This document shows, in pieces, positions 26,245 to 49,927 of a stretch of DNA of 64,000 bases. Source of the stretch: Parasponia andersonii (Eukaryota > Streptophyta > Magnoliopsida > Rosales > Cannabaceae). Position 1 is the stretch's first letter. Each line of letters starts with the position of its first letter. Under the pieces are notes generated by a model. It saw only the letters and a list, made by a program, of their open reading frames with translations. It searched no databases and was not told the DNA's origin. The stretch lies in contig JXTB01000545.1 of the NCBI GenBank assembly GCA_002914805.1, positions 108,321 to 172,320 on the forward strand, written 5' to 3'. The position numbers were made by a program, and so were the translations under genes.

Positions 26245-26382
26245 TTAGATGATTGTGTTATTTGCAAGGTATAAAAATAATGGGTCCATTACGAAGAATA
26301 TGATGAAGATGAGTCATCTGATCAGGAGGATGAATATGAAGATGACGATGAGGCATCTGATCAGCAGGATGACAAATACTAG
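26245..26382 (+). pseudogene. NAC remnant, exon 3 (subdomain E and acidic tail)
   Basis: After TTTGCAG, LDDCVICKV matches the DDWVLCRIYKK end of NAC domains. Two stops follow within four codons. The same frame then runs through a strongly acidic tail with a repeated SSDQ/ASDQ motif and stops at 26380-26382. The short acidic tail suggests a small NAC protein; which subgroup is unclear. Confidence 0.7.
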
Positions 26383-27410
26383 AATTTCCAATGACAAAGT
26401 TTGATACTGACACTCTTGCCTTTGAACGGGTATAGAATAATTTCATGGTTTACAATTACAACAATAAGGTTTTGGATCATTACCAAATTCCTTAGCTATA
26501 TGCTTTTTTTTTTCGTTTTTTTTTTTTTTCAGATTCTTGAGAATTTCATTCAAGTTGTTGAGAATTCCAGTTTCGTAATTGAGAATTTTGTTCTCTTTCT
26601 TTGAAGGATGTAACAGAACTCAAAAATATCGAAATTGCACATGCAGGGCACAAACTAGGTAGGTTAACGAAAGAGGCGCCCGCATGGGACCCCACTTGAA
26701 CCCCGTCTTACAAAACAATATTTGGTGAAACTATAGAAGAGTATTTATAAAGTTCAATGACTCTATAATGTCAAAGCTACAAAATAAGCTATTCTATTTT
26801 GGAATTTTCCAAAATAATACATACAAGACTACAACAATTTTGCATTCAATTTTAATTTGATTTTGGTGTGCGAAATATTTTGAGTGTTACTATAGATTAT
26901 CACATATGAGAGGCGATGGAACATAACTTCATGTAACATGAAGTTGTTAGTGTAAATAAGTTGACAAAGTTATAAAAAAAACTATTGTTCAAATAATTGT
27001 GGCAAGTTAAACCAAATCAATTACTTAATATATATCTTTGAAGTGGCAAATGATGTGTGCAAAATTTGATAGGACTTTTAAAACTTAAGACGCTCAATGG
27101 TACCAGTAACTAAAAGAAATGCTCTAAGGCTATAATATTTTTAGATAAGCCTGGATTCATGGTCATCAAGTGACAGAAAGGGTGTGATTGTCACACATTA
27201 TCCAAAAGCGGAAAGCTTACTATTACATTTATAGGCAGGATTATGCTGCTGTAAATGTAAATATTACATATATATATTAGAGCAAAGCCTAAGCATATAT
27301 GTACACACACCGAAATTGATATATAGTACTCTAAAGCAAAAGCAAAACACGCAAAATGCACCACACAATATATATATATTCTCCCCAAAACATTTATAGT
27401 GACAAAATTA
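26383..27410. other. Convergent intergenic space between NAC remnant and receptor kinase 1
   Basis: AT-rich, with no ORF of note. The part nearest 27411 must include the 3' UTR of the minus-strand kinase gene, but no single polyadenylation site is clear. Confidence 0.5.
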
Positions 27411-38433
<11,023 letters not shown>

Positions 38434-38680
38434 CAGAGTTTCTGATGTTTACCTTACTAATGGACCGAGTTAAATTATGGTTTCAAGTTATCTTGCAGGT
38501 AAGAAAACGTTGCGCATGCAAACCCGTATAGACCAAAGAACTTGATATCGAATGAGAAGAAGGATCAAAGAAAGAGGAATAGAGGCTACTATTGGGGACT
38601 CGAGTTATGTAGAGATTACTCGAAGAAAGATATTTAGAGACTTTAAGTTATATATCTAGAGATAATTGAATAGAATTTCC

Positions 38681-38688
38681 TTTTTATA
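38681..38688 (-). promoter_or_regulatory. Candidate TATA box of receptor kinase 1
   Basis: Minus-strand TATAAAAA about 250 bp upstream of the ATG. A start site 30 bp further on would leave a 5' UTR of roughly 220 bp. In such AT-rich DNA this could be chance. Confidence 0.35.
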
Positions 38689-38857
38689 AGTTTATAAACT
38701 GACGGTTTTCTACTCAATCCTAGAATGAAGCCGCGTATACACGTGTTAACTATAGTCTTTTTTTAATATATCTATAGTTTTGTTTTGTACAATAATAGGA
38801 AAACTCCCAATTGATATGTTGTAGAAAACAATTTATTATAATAAAGAATATTTCCTA

Positions 38858-38863
38858 TTGACC
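38858..38863 (+). promoter_or_regulatory. W-box TTGACC upstream of receptor kinase 1
   Basis: WRKY factors bind TTGAC[C/T]. This site lies about 425 bp upstream of the ATG. A second, TTGACC on the minus strand at 39353-39358, lies about 920 bp upstream. Defence-induced members of this family are known WRKY targets; whether these sites act is inference. Confidence 0.35.
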
Positions 38864-41412
38864 CTTTTTTAAAAAAAGAAAAAGATAACTGACGGTTTTT
38901 CCATTGGATTGTTTGCATATATTGCATGTTTTCATTTCCAATTTTAATAAATTTGAAATGTCTCAGCGTGTGATAATTGGCTCAAATTATTAGTGCCATA
39001 CTTGTTGAGATGTGTTTGGATCTTGCTTAGTTCCATTAACTTACATATATATGTAAAATTATGTGTATATACTATCTGTTTTGAACTTCTCAGTATTTTG
39101 CATCTCAATATTCATGTGTCACAGTACTTGTAAGTACTAAATATTTTTTCAGTTACTCATTTAATTATATATTAATATATTGGAGCAGAGAATATTATTC
39201 TAGTAAAACTAAATGTTTTTAAATCGTCGTACTTTTACTAGATTAATTTTTTTTTTTTTGGATTCGTGAATAATTTGATATTAAAAGGGAGTAACCTATA
39301 TACTTAGGAAAGAATTTCCCCGTGCTTTACCATCCGTCCAATATTAATCCGTGGTCAATATTGGACGGTTGATTGATTAATTGATTGTGTTTTGTCTTTA
39401 ATGACTTGGCATGTAGAATATTGACAAAGTCTTCTTTTCTCCTTTTTAACTTTATATTCTCCAATCAAACACAATTTGAATGAAAGTATAAATTTCCTTT
39501 TACTAAAAGTTGCTTGAATTATTTAAAATGAAAATATTCAAAAAAGGGGAAAAAAAAAAAGAAAAAAAAGAGAGAAAGAGAGATAGTCAGTGCATATTAA
39601 TAACTCATTAATTAGTTCATCTTAAGTTTCACTGAACTCTAGAAAGCGAGAGAGAGAGAAAAGGATTATTCATACTCATTAACAGTTTTCTTCGGATTAC
39701 AGACCTCTACTTGTTACTCTCTTGTTCACATTGGACCTTTTGGACACATAACAATTTCGAAGAAATTTTCTTAACACAGAAATCTCATATGTCATATATA
39801 TTACGTAGTCTAGTAGGGTTCTCTACTACGTGACGTGAGTTTAAGAAAAGACGCATTGCTCAATATACTTCCCTTTAATCAATGAACTCCAAAATGGATG
39901 AGCTGCTTTTACTCCGCGGGATTAATATTTTATTGACACCAAATACCGCCTTTGTTAGCATTCTGCCTGTCTTTTTGGATCAAGCAAACTGTATACAATG
40001 CTTCTTTGGGTTTCAACCCATGGTACTTTGAGATGTGGTGGAGTTTTTCAAATAGTGAGACATTTTTTTTTTAAGGTAGCCTTTGATTCTGGCCTTAAGT
40101 GCGGTTTTGCATATGAGGCAGAGATGTGTTTATTCAAGTTGTTAATTTTGTTTGGGGAAAGGGCTGTCTAACATTTAGTGGGAAAGTTACCCTATTTACG
40201 TTGAAAAACTTGCAAGATAATTAGCTCTACAAACTACAGTTGTCCCTTGGAAGATTCGTTGAAACTGGGAGAAAAGTTGTGCACTTTTCGTACAAGTAAA
40301 ATTAATGTGTCTATCTCATGTTTTTTGAGAAGGAAATGAGCAGGTTCCTAAATTCCTAATACTCTTGCGAGCTTCGGGCTGTGCTCCATTGGGAAGATCT
40401 CTTGGTTTTCATGTACCCTTTGTTACTCGGGACACATGATGTCTTCTTGTGTGTGCGAGTTTTTTTTTATTCTTTTATTCTTTCCTTTGTAAGGTGATGT
40501 ACTGTTCTCTCTTTTTGGGGTTTTTTTTTTCTTTCTCCCTTTATATTTTTTTATAAATGCTTTTTCTGTTTATATTTTTTTATAAAAGCTTTTTCTCAAG
40601 TAGGGTCTTAACTTGCAGGAGGTCTTATCCTTCAGTATTGTTTTTTTTTTTTTTTTTGAGGGGACTATCCTTCAGTATTATCATCTGTAGTTGTTTTTAT
40701 TTTTTTTTCCAGTTGCTTTGTATGAACATTTTCTTTATTGTTATGCATATCGGTTTAATTAGGGCAGCAAAGGAGTGTCCCATACATAGATACCAACGTT
40801 GAGATGTGCCTCAGATTTTAATGTTTTTTTAATATTCCTGATAAAATAATAAATAATTTGAGGCTGTTTTCACAATCTTAGATAAATAAATAGTTAGTTC
40901 TTGATTGTTAATCAAGTTCACAATATACATACAAGGAATATTTCTCTTGTCTAGCCGTACGTACTACTGATCAGTCTCTGTATGTAGCTCGCTATATATA
41001 AGGAAAAAGACGTTTGCATTATTGCATTTATTCGATCCATCGTTGCATATCGTGAAAAAGATATGCTCCAACAATTTTTAGTTCCTAGCTGCTAGCTGGA
41101 ATCCCACCATGTATTGCGATTCTTTTCTGGGTGATTGTATTGGCACCTCCTACTATATATCATTATTAACATAAAAGCACCAACGCTTACATTTTTTAAA
41201 GACTAAAAACTTATTAACACAAGACTCATTAAAAAAAAAAAACGCATCTCATCTTCTCTCGAATATTTCCCCAATTCTTTTAATAAAATATTTTCATATT
41301 TAATCCCCGGTCCTTTGGCAACTCTTTCTTCCTTTTTAATTTCCTTTTTACCATGATCTCGTGTTTCAATTTTAATTAATTGATTAACTGATAACACCAA
41401 TATTACTCACAA

Positions 41413-41448
<36 letters not shown>

Positions 41449-43371
41449 GATATAAATATTTTGCATACTTTGGAGTACTACCGAACACAATTTTGTCCGT
41501 AATGAACAGCATACACCTCAGCAACTGATAGTTCCTGCTCAGTAAATAGTTTTCTTTCTTTTATTAAAAAAAATAGTTAAACAATATTGCTGCTGGACTG
41601 AAGTCTACGTGAAAAAAAAAGTCTCTGCTGCACTGCTGCTAGTCTTGGTCAATTTGTAATTATTTTCCAGGTCCTTGTTGTTGATTGTGGTACCAATAAT
41701 TGTTGAGGATTTAGTCTTCCAAGACACAAGAGTTGGGGACCCGGTGTGAGGCCCATTCCTTGTCCTTGTGTCTCGTGTCTTGCTAAAGCTATCTTTCTTT
41801 ATAAATTCTTTTGAGATAGAAAAGGACAAGAAAATAATGGCCGTCCACACATGACAGAAAAGGGATTAGCTGTTTGTGACTTCAATTAAATTATGTTTGG
41901 TGAACCAATTGAATTTTTAATCAGTTTATTTATCTTTTTGAGGGGATAATTTATCTTCAGAATTATGATTACTCAGTTTTTATAATGATCCGTTGATTCT
42001 GTCTTAGTGGTTTTTTTTTTCTCCCGAATAAATCCGGTTTAAAATTCTCTCTCTCTCTCTCTCTCAAGCATATATTGAAAATCTTTACTAAACCAAAGGA
42101 AATTAAATTCGAAGCTATAATTTTTCACATATTGGAAACTGAAATTCAGATATTAATTAGCCTCAACTCAGTTTCTTATAGTTATTCAAAAATGAAGGGT
42201 GGAAATTTTCTTAAAGAAGATATCTGTATGGCCAACGTTTTGCTTTTTCAAATAAAAATAAACAAAATTGTTGCTAAGTAAGCCCCTACAAAACCTTTAT
42301 CTCGTTCAACAAAGGCGCATTTCTGGACTAGCTATTAATCCCTAACTACCTAGCTCAACAGGAAGTCATCAACGATGTCGTTGGTGAACACACAATATTA
42401 GAACTCTTCTTTTTTTTCTTTTAAAGGAATGTCCATTTATGTTACATTTCTCGGAGCCGTAATGTTCCTGCTCATGATTGCTTAGATAATTGGGCTCTTG
42501 CCAATGCTAGATATGATGAGATCTGTCTCTCAGTATTGGGGATGTTGCTTGTCCTGTGCATGGCATGCAACAAGTATTTTGGATGAAACGACTTAATTTA
42601 ATGAGTCCATATCCTGCTCAGGAGATTTGGTGGTCTACTATAGCCCGGATTTTGTGTATTGTTAGGTCTTGAGGGAATTAATTAATTTGATAAAACAATC
42701 TACTACCCTCTGAGCGCATATCTACACGGGCATGCAAAAGTGCAATTCAATTGGATACCACCTCCCGTGAACATTCCTTATTAATTAAAATTTGTCTAGA
42801 AAAAATCCCTTGAGAAAAATGTTAAGCATAAAAAAGAGTATATAATCAGCAAATAAAAAAAAATTGAAAAGGATAAAAGGGTTCGTGAACCGTTAGATTT
42901 CAATATGATGCTTAAATATGTTGAAACCAATTTCAATGAGAATTAACGAACATGATGAGCAAGTCATTTTTGCTAGCTTTTGTTAGTTGTTACGAAGATT
43001 GTTCATGAAAATCGATTTGTAGACAAATAAACAGGAAATTATAGCTTCTTGTTATCTTTTTGTTTGTCCAAGATTCAGATATCATGATGTGAAGAAAAAA
43101 CGTTTTTGCATGTTTCATGCATATAACTGGTACTTTTGGCGGGTCATTAGTGATATGCAGCACTAATGTAATAGTGTAACGGGGTTCCTTGTTTCTAGAA
43201 CGACGACATCTATCTATCTTCTGGGGAGGAAAAGGGGCGGTTAATATGAACTCCACGAAAGCACCAGGTTATCTACTTTTCCTTAAGCCCAAAAAGCAAT
43301 AGACACGCCTCCTATATACTTCAAACCCAAATGGAGACTATACAGTTATAGTATCGTAAATTATGTTCTAG

Positions 43372-43467
43372 AGAGAACCCAAGTTAATTGTCCAAAAACC
43401 TATAGCAACAAAAACAGATAGAGAACCCAAGTTAATTGTCCAAAAACCTATAGCAACAAAAACAGAG
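43372..43467. repeat. 48-bp perfect tandem duplication
   Basis: Copies at 43372-43419 and 43420-43467 (agagaacccaagttaattgt...). They appear identical apart from the boundary, suggesting a recent event. Confidence 0.9.
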
Positions 43468-44955
43468 TATTGATCTTAATTTAAGAGTGAATTTATACCT
43501 AATTACACAAAAAAAAAAATAAAGAATACAAAAATTTAACGTGGTTCAACTTTAAAATATAACCTATGTCCATAGAAGATCACTAGCAAAACATTCCATT
43601 AAGTAAGAGAATAATTTACACTAACTCATAATTTTCTTCTACAGTTTTGATCAATAACGGGAAAAAACGATAACCCATAATTACCCACTCAGGTTTCACT
43701 CCACCAGAAATCCCAAGAGTCCCTCTCATCAATATTACATTATTGCTCCCTCTTGTTCTCTCACAAGATTTGTTGAATATAAGGCTTCTTTTTAAAGTTT
43801 TATAATAGAGATTGGTCCCAATAGTTGTAGGAATTCTAATCCTAATAAATTCATGACATTTAAGTATTGTATTAAGAATCCTAGTGCTATCCTCCTATCC
43901 TAATCCCATAAAACTTATTAATAATCCCAACTAGCTAATTCTAGTTAGATTAGGATTCCTTGAAGTAATAGCTACCCATAGCATGCTGTTGAATTCAATT
44001 CTTTAGTCGCTTGCTGTCTCCACCGTCACGAATTTTGCCTTGCTCTTACACTCTGAACTTGTCACTTGATAACTCTACTTAACACTTCACATAATTTTTC
44101 ATTCTCCCTGCTGCTTTCTTCCTGAAACTTTTGAGTCATTAGCGCCATCTTGAACTTAAAAAGATCCCTCTTTGTTAGCTTTTGAACTTCATAAAAAATA
44201 ATCTTCTTAGTAGAATCAAACAATCTTGATCATTGCAGCTTGTACAAGCCATCCTGCTTCATACCTTCTGTGATTACTTTAGTTTCCATCAGAACTTTCA
44301 AGAATCTATCAAGTAAGTTCTTTCAAATTCTTGGAATATGTCTAACTCCATTCGCTGATCCTTTCTCATTGTTTTTCTTCTAAACCTTGATGATACTCAT
44401 TCCTATAACACTATAACTTATGTTATCTCTAATAAAAATTGAGCCTCCATCAACTTCGGTATAGTCTATAATTGAGAGCTTTTATATAACCATATAAAAT
44501 GTGTAATCCAAGTCAAAGATCCATCTATCCTCCTACTTCAATATTGTTACCAGTAACACCTTTGCACTTTTATATTCCTCTATTTGATTAGCGTGCTATG
44601 AGTTTCCTTGTTATCTTTCAGTCATCTTATTCAAGTTTTGATGTGTTTTACCTTATGATTTCATTTTTGCACCATTGAGCAAACTAAATTTAATAGTGTA
44701 CTGCAGCTAACTCTGTCGGTTTTCATGAATATCATGTCACCATCAACTTATCTCCATATTCTATAAATGAATACTTACCTATATAAACATTCTCGTCAAA
44801 TTATGAACACCCAAATTTCTCTATCCATCTTTGATAATTTTCTATTCTTGATCTTGTTCTTCATTAGTTAGACCCACAAATCTCAACCAGTAATTAGTAG
44901 GGTTTCTCTCAGTGTTTAACTTCTCTAGTGATTTGCATTGTCAAGTGTCTATTTA
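43468..44955 (-). mobile_element. Decayed Ty1/copia fragment, minus strand
   Basis: On the minus strand, about 44395-44530 translates to a degraded copia protease block (W-I-F-D ... F-Y-M ... VDGGSIFIRDN, compare WILDSGCTFHM...VDGGSVLMGN). The part near 43500-43900, with an aacgtggttcaac motif and ACTCAGGTTTCACTCCACC, resembles copia LTR sequence. Limits are approximate and no target duplication was found. It is broken and heavily diverged. It lies directly beside the CACTA element. Confidence 0.5.
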
Positions 44956-46967
44956 TTTTATTGCTATAGAAATTATTTTTCGCGTCGTTTATAGGGCAAC
45001 GTGATATCTCTACTATGTCGCTCCATAAACGGCGTGAAAATGAATGACATGATAAGTTCTCGTAGTATCACATCACTTTGTAAGCGACGTGGTAGAGGAA
45101 GCTACCACATCACTTATATAAAAAATAACGTGGTAGGCCACAATAACTGACAAATTGTCAGTTATTTAGGATCTACCACATCATTTTTATGGGATACCAC
45201 GTTATCACGTTACTTTTCTAGGGAGCAATTTGATATATCATCTTACCACATTACTTGCTAAAGAAGCGATATGGAATCCCCTACAATGGGCATCAAACAC
45301 CCTAGATTTATTATAAACTAGAACTAAAATGACTCTAAATAACCTGCAATTAACAACCAACAATCCAACATGTAAATTCTAGCAATCTAATATACAAATT
45401 ATATTTTTTACATAGCTAAGTCTTACATGAAGCATCTTAACTAATCGAAATCATAATTCTAGTCACCTTATTAGACTACCAAAGATATAAACTTTATATA
45501 AATAGATTAATAGTGTGAGTCATCCATCATGATACATGCTCCATAAGTTCATTGGCTCATTCCTCTCGAACTTCGTTGATCTTTTCCATAGTGTATATGT
45601 CGTTATTACGACACTGTAGATTTAAATGTGCGTAAGTTATATTCGAATCTTGTATTGATAATTAGTATACTTATGTAATAAAGATAAGTGTTAAGTTATA
45701 AAGTTATACCAAAGTGGTAATGTACTCATATAGGTTAGCATCCATGACTATTTCTCTCATCATGCGCATCACATAAAAACTACACTCTATGTTAGTTGGT
45801 TGGTGTGGAAACTACAATTCCAATTGAGTTTTCAATTAATATTTGTGAATAAAAATAAATCCATCTAATTCAATAATATAAATTAGAAAAATTTAAAATG
45901 TACTTTAACAGACTATCGATCAGGACCATTTTTTTAGCACATTTTTCAATTGACATGTTAAATAACTGAAAGGCTCTATAAAAAAAAAATAAGTATGGTA
46001 AAGCATGTCAACCATTCATAAAAAAATTATATTAAATATTATTATTAATTTTAAATAGTTTTGATTATACTTATAGTTTGATGAGAGCTCTTGCATCTTT
46101 TCGAGGAGGATGTCTGAGTAGATCCAAAAAGTATATCACTTGATAAACCGCATTGATCATTAGAACATCCAATGTCTCCTATAAAATAATATAATCAACC
46201 AAAGGTATATACTACATTTATTCTAATAACTATAAAAAATATTAAAGAGAAGAGAATTACCCCGTGTTATATGGTGCTACTAACAATGTACCATTTATGC
46301 CCAGAGTCAAGCAATTCGTGATTGCTCTTGCACGATTCTCATCGTTGCCATTTCTAACAATCAATATAAGAGAATGTTCAATAAAAATTATGATATGTGC
46401 ATGCTCATATTCTATAAGCAAGTCATATAATATCCTAAACTAGCATGGAACATATTTAATACAAATTCTTAAGATATGAAAGCAAGAGTAAAGATATGTA
46501 AACTTACTTGATGTAAAATGTAATGCACGGAGAACTAATCTCGACAAAGTTAGTTACATACGATATATCCTCCTTAACCAAATATAAGAATTACCCAGGA
46601 ATTCCATATATCTCATTATCAAAAGCGACATGAATTGATAAGTCATCAGCTTTTTTCATCACATATTTATACAAACACCTTAAGCTTCCTAGAACATTAG
46701 GAAGAACATCAATCTTGGATCGTGAAGAAGACCCAATCGGTCTTGTGCTAGACGAGGATGAATGTCTAGACTCCTCCCTTTATGGTTAAGTAATAGGTGG
46801 CTATAGTTCATTTTGTGGTTATTTCTTTTTCCCTTTGTCTCTTTGTAATAGTAACTGAGATCAAAATATTTACTTAAATAAAATAAAAATGATTGTTTAA
46901 TTTTCAAAGTAATGAGTGTTAGACCTTACACCTTAGATTCACCTACAATGAGTACCAACTCTTTAGG

Positions 46968-47168
46968 CTATGTAATAATTAATCCTACAACTTCTGCCAC
47001 TGTATCCATTATATTGACCGCTGGAATAGGCAAAAAAGATTCAAAGATGTATACTTCAACAACAAATACTCGATAATTTTTCTCACCTAATAGTACTCTA
47101 TGAATCATAGGTCCTCCTATTTGAATGAGGTAACCCGATGCAACAACATCTAGTGCTAGGTCAACCAA
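46968..47168 (-). pseudogene. DUF8039-like piece of CACTA-associated protein
   Basis: Residues VASGYLIQIGGPMIHRVLLGE...VEVYIFESFLPIPA...DTVAEVVGLII match the layout of the small domain found between transposase and Ulp1-like protease in plant CACTA elements (a GxxxxxxxGxxxHHxPL core and a LPxPxxE turn). Partial; assigned from memory of the family pattern. Confidence 0.5.
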
Positions 47169-47834
47169 CTTACATCGAATATCCTGAAATATAAACTAAG
47201 AATGTGAATCTCTTAGTATGTATTAAATTGAATGCAAAAGTTATAAAACTAAGATACTACCTCTGAAGTTCCCACTTCCAGAATTGGAGCACCAGGGCCA
47301 TAGCACGAATTTAAATTTCTGGTGGCTGAGGAATATATATCTATCTAGTGGTTGAGGCAGAGGTTGGGAAAGATTTGGCTCATGCAGATGTTATGAAAAA
47401 TATGACTCAGGCACATACTTGGGAAAGTGTGACTCAAGTAGCTAGGGAGATGACTCTTAAGAGGTGGTACCCAATAACTTAGCCCCAAATTCTCGAAGAC
47501 GTCTTTCTTAATTATCATATTTACTTTGCATATTTTGAAATTGCGTCTTCCATTGATTTTTCTTCTCCCGTTGGAAAGTGAATTGNNNNNNNNNNNNNNN
47601 NNNNNNNNNNNNNNNNNNNNNNNNNNNNNNNNNNNNNNNNNNNNNNNNNNNNAGTCAATCATCTATAACAAATGTAACCCAATCTTCTAGGGATATGCTT
47701 GTAAATGATGGTGGATGAGTCAAAGCTATAGGATTCTCTTCCATATATTATACAGCTACTTGTATATTATACTTCCATATTAAACCCTAGGAAACACTAA
47801 ATTCTTTTTCACCATTAAACTCCTTTGTATATTT

Positions 47835-48678
47835 TCAAAATGGGTGACTTAAAAATAGAAACCTTTGATGACCCATATATGCTTCTTTCCTTCTATTTCT
47901 CAATCTTATGACATAGGTATCCTCACTACAAATAGGAAATACTTTATAACGTTTCACATAATACCCAGACAAGTTTCTATATGTAGAAAAATCATTGATT
48001 GTCCATAATAGAACAGTTTGAAGTATAAAGTTTTCTTTTATAAAGGAATCATAGCAAAAAGTTTTCAAATCATCCACTAAGGGTGCCAAATAGACATCAA
48101 TATTATTGTCAGGTTATTTATCTCGTCAATATTGTAAATCTCTTTTTCATGTATAACCAAGGAAGAAGATTGTAAATAGTACGAATGACTGGCCAATAAC
48201 TATAATTAGAACTTAATAAACTATGAGGGTTAGTGCTATCCGCCAAAATACCAAGATAAAGGTTTCTAAGATCTTCTCTAATTTTTGAGCACATGTCATC
48301 CACTTTCTTCTACGATAGTAAATCATTCAGATGCCAAAGCTTGCCATCTTTAATTCTTCCTTTTTTATGTCATATTAATCGTTTCGTATGACTAGAATTC
48401 CAGAATAAATGTTTAAATCTTGGTATTAGAGGAATATACCACAAGACTTTAATCGATATTTTAACCTTCTTTACTTTAGTATTCTTTTTGTTTTTCCATC
48501 TTGAACATTGGCATTTAGGATAAGATTTAGCTTTAGCATACTCTTTTCCGTTGGACATGCATGAACATGGTATCATATTGGGATCAAGACTATTTTTAAT
48601 AGCAAATTTCAAAACAACTTCAACTCTTTCCTCATACTCTTTTGTCAATCTATTCTTCTTCATCCAATTTCTATTCAT
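47835..48678 (-). pseudogene. Tnp2-type CACTA transposase remnant
   Basis: Three open pieces in order on the minus strand: 48370-48678 (KVLWYIPLIPRFKHLF, compare VLWYFPLIPRLKRLF), 48118-48303 (YLGILADSTNPHSL...YSYWPVIRTIYNLLPW) and 47835-48089 (LLWTINDFSTYRNLSG...GHQRFLFLSHPF). These are consecutive conserved blocks of the transposase_21 family, which cuts and joins CACTA ends. Separate frames and stops show it is broken. The gap of Ns lies just downstream. Confidence 0.85.
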
Positions 48679-49927
48679 CTTATCTAAATTTCTAAAAAAA
48701 AATTCGATAGAACCTCCCTTTACTCCTTATAAATAAATACCAATGCAACCATTCTAAACACCACAATGAATTCAAGCTCGTATACTACCATTTCTTAATC
48801 ATATCATTTTCAATGTCAATATATTAATATAATTATACAAGCATATTTACATTTAAGGTACTAATATTTCATACAAATTTTCATCCACTAACCAAGCATC
48901 TAATTGATATAATTATCTCATAATTAATAATAATTAAGCACATTATAATTGCATTAACCATATTCAAGAGTTTCAACTCATAAATCATCAAAACCAAACA
49001 GTAACTAAAAAAATATTATATATTCTACTAATCAAGTATCAAAACTTCATATTTATCTCTTAATTGACATTACTCTATGACAATATAATCAAATTCATCA
49101 CTAAAATTACATTAACTATACTATAAAACATTATAAACATTACACATTATCACAAATTATAACCTAATGTATATAGAAAAATCTTAACATACATTGTACA
49201 AAGTCCTCTCATATAACAATTTCTAGTATAAAGGAACTAATTTAAAACCTAAAATTTTTATTCAAACTAACAAAAAAAATCTAAAATATTTTGGGAAAAT
49301 AGAAAAAAATTGAATAAATACCTAAATTGCTCAAAATAGTATGTTTAAACCAAAATTAAAAGAGAATCCATAATACCGATTAAAAACGAACCTAATACGC
49401 ATGACAAATGAAAAAAAAATAATTGCATAATGATCAAATTTTACGGAAGTGAACTGAGAAAATTTAAAATATTTCTAGAATAAAATGGAGCCACAATACT
49501 TACAAATCTGAGAAGAAAAATAAGATAGAAATGTTGAGCTCGTCAAAAGAAAGAAAAACCAATAAAAATCGCCCAAAATGGTGATGATTTGGCCGAAAAA
49601 CTCGAAGGTGGTGATGAAGGAGCCAATTTCGTACTCTCAGGTTCTATCGGGGTTGAGAAAGAAGAAGTCGATCCTAGCTCTTTTGACGGCTATCACTTTG
49701 CTTCTGATTTGAGCGATGTGGTACATGTCAAAACGACATTCCACGTTGCTCTTATCAGAAGCGATCTAGTATAACATTATGTCACGTCACTTGTTTAAAA
49801 AGTGACATAGTATTATTACATACCATGTCATTTTTCTCTCATGCGACATGGCGTACAAACCACGTCTTTTTTCTCAATAAACAACGTAGTTCAAGTGATG
49901 TCAAGCGTCATTTTTCTAGTAGTGTTT

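Larger units (their letters stand above)
4848..26382 (+). pseudogene. NAC-domain transcription factor gene, degenerate and split by transposons
   Basis: Plant NAC proteins bind DNA through a roughly 150-residue N-terminal domain with subdomains A-E. Three plus-strand pieces, in the right order, cover this domain. Exon 1 (about 4848-5129) has subdomains A and part of B: WLKFAPTDEGFVELLLK then LNIKQPLPPNKI and VEIYNN. Exon 2 (25504-25785) has C-D: KDWMYFTPRY, GLWRTAK, SGKIVGFKNKFVFHN, then ETNWFMQEYTI. Exon 3 (26245-26382) has LDDCVICKV and an acidic tail (EEYDEDESSDQEDEYEDDDE). A donor GTATGT follows exon 1, AG precedes exons 2 and 3, and GTAAAA follows exon 2. Damage: the start ATG frame and the domain frame differ, exon 1 has two in-frame stops, exon 2 shifts frame at least twice, and exon 3 has stops just after CKV. 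Intron 1 is 20.4 kb and mostly transposons. The family call is confident; that the pieces were one gene is inferred from order, strand and complementary content. Confidence 0.8.
38434..43371. other. Upstream and intergenic region of receptor kinase 1, no gene recognised
   Basis: The first 1 kb should be promoter. Around 39890-40440 the sequence is less AT-rich and looks like an old coding or retroelement fragment, but no family could be assigned. 42430-42680 is similar. Microsatellites: (TA)n at 41414-41443 and (TC)n at 42046-42065. Poly-T stretches flank 40440-40700. Confidence 0.45.
44956..49927 (-). mobile_element. CACTA (En/Spm) DNA transposon, decayed, with a sequence gap inside
   Basis: The right end (plus 49905-49924) reads on the minus strand CACTACTAGAAAAATGACGC, a typical CACTA terminus. 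The left end from 44959 (TATTGCTATAGAAATTATTT) is a mutated counterpart. 3-bp TTT flanks both ends (44956-44958, 49925-49927). Sub-terminal regions carry many acgtggta/taccacgt motifs in both orientations. Minus-strand coding remnants: Tnp2-type transposase at about 48740-47830, then a DUF8039-like block (46968-47168), then a Ulp1-protease-like end near 45540-45600 (EKINEVREE). Length is about 4.97 kb including 67 Ns (47586-47652). Stops and frame changes make it non-autonomous. Family assignment is firm; the left border is inferred. Confidence 0.82.

Noticed and set aside
49589-49774. Plus-strand ORF of 61 codons with good composition
   Set aside because: Lies within the CACTA element opposite to its coding strand and has no family match; treated as chance.
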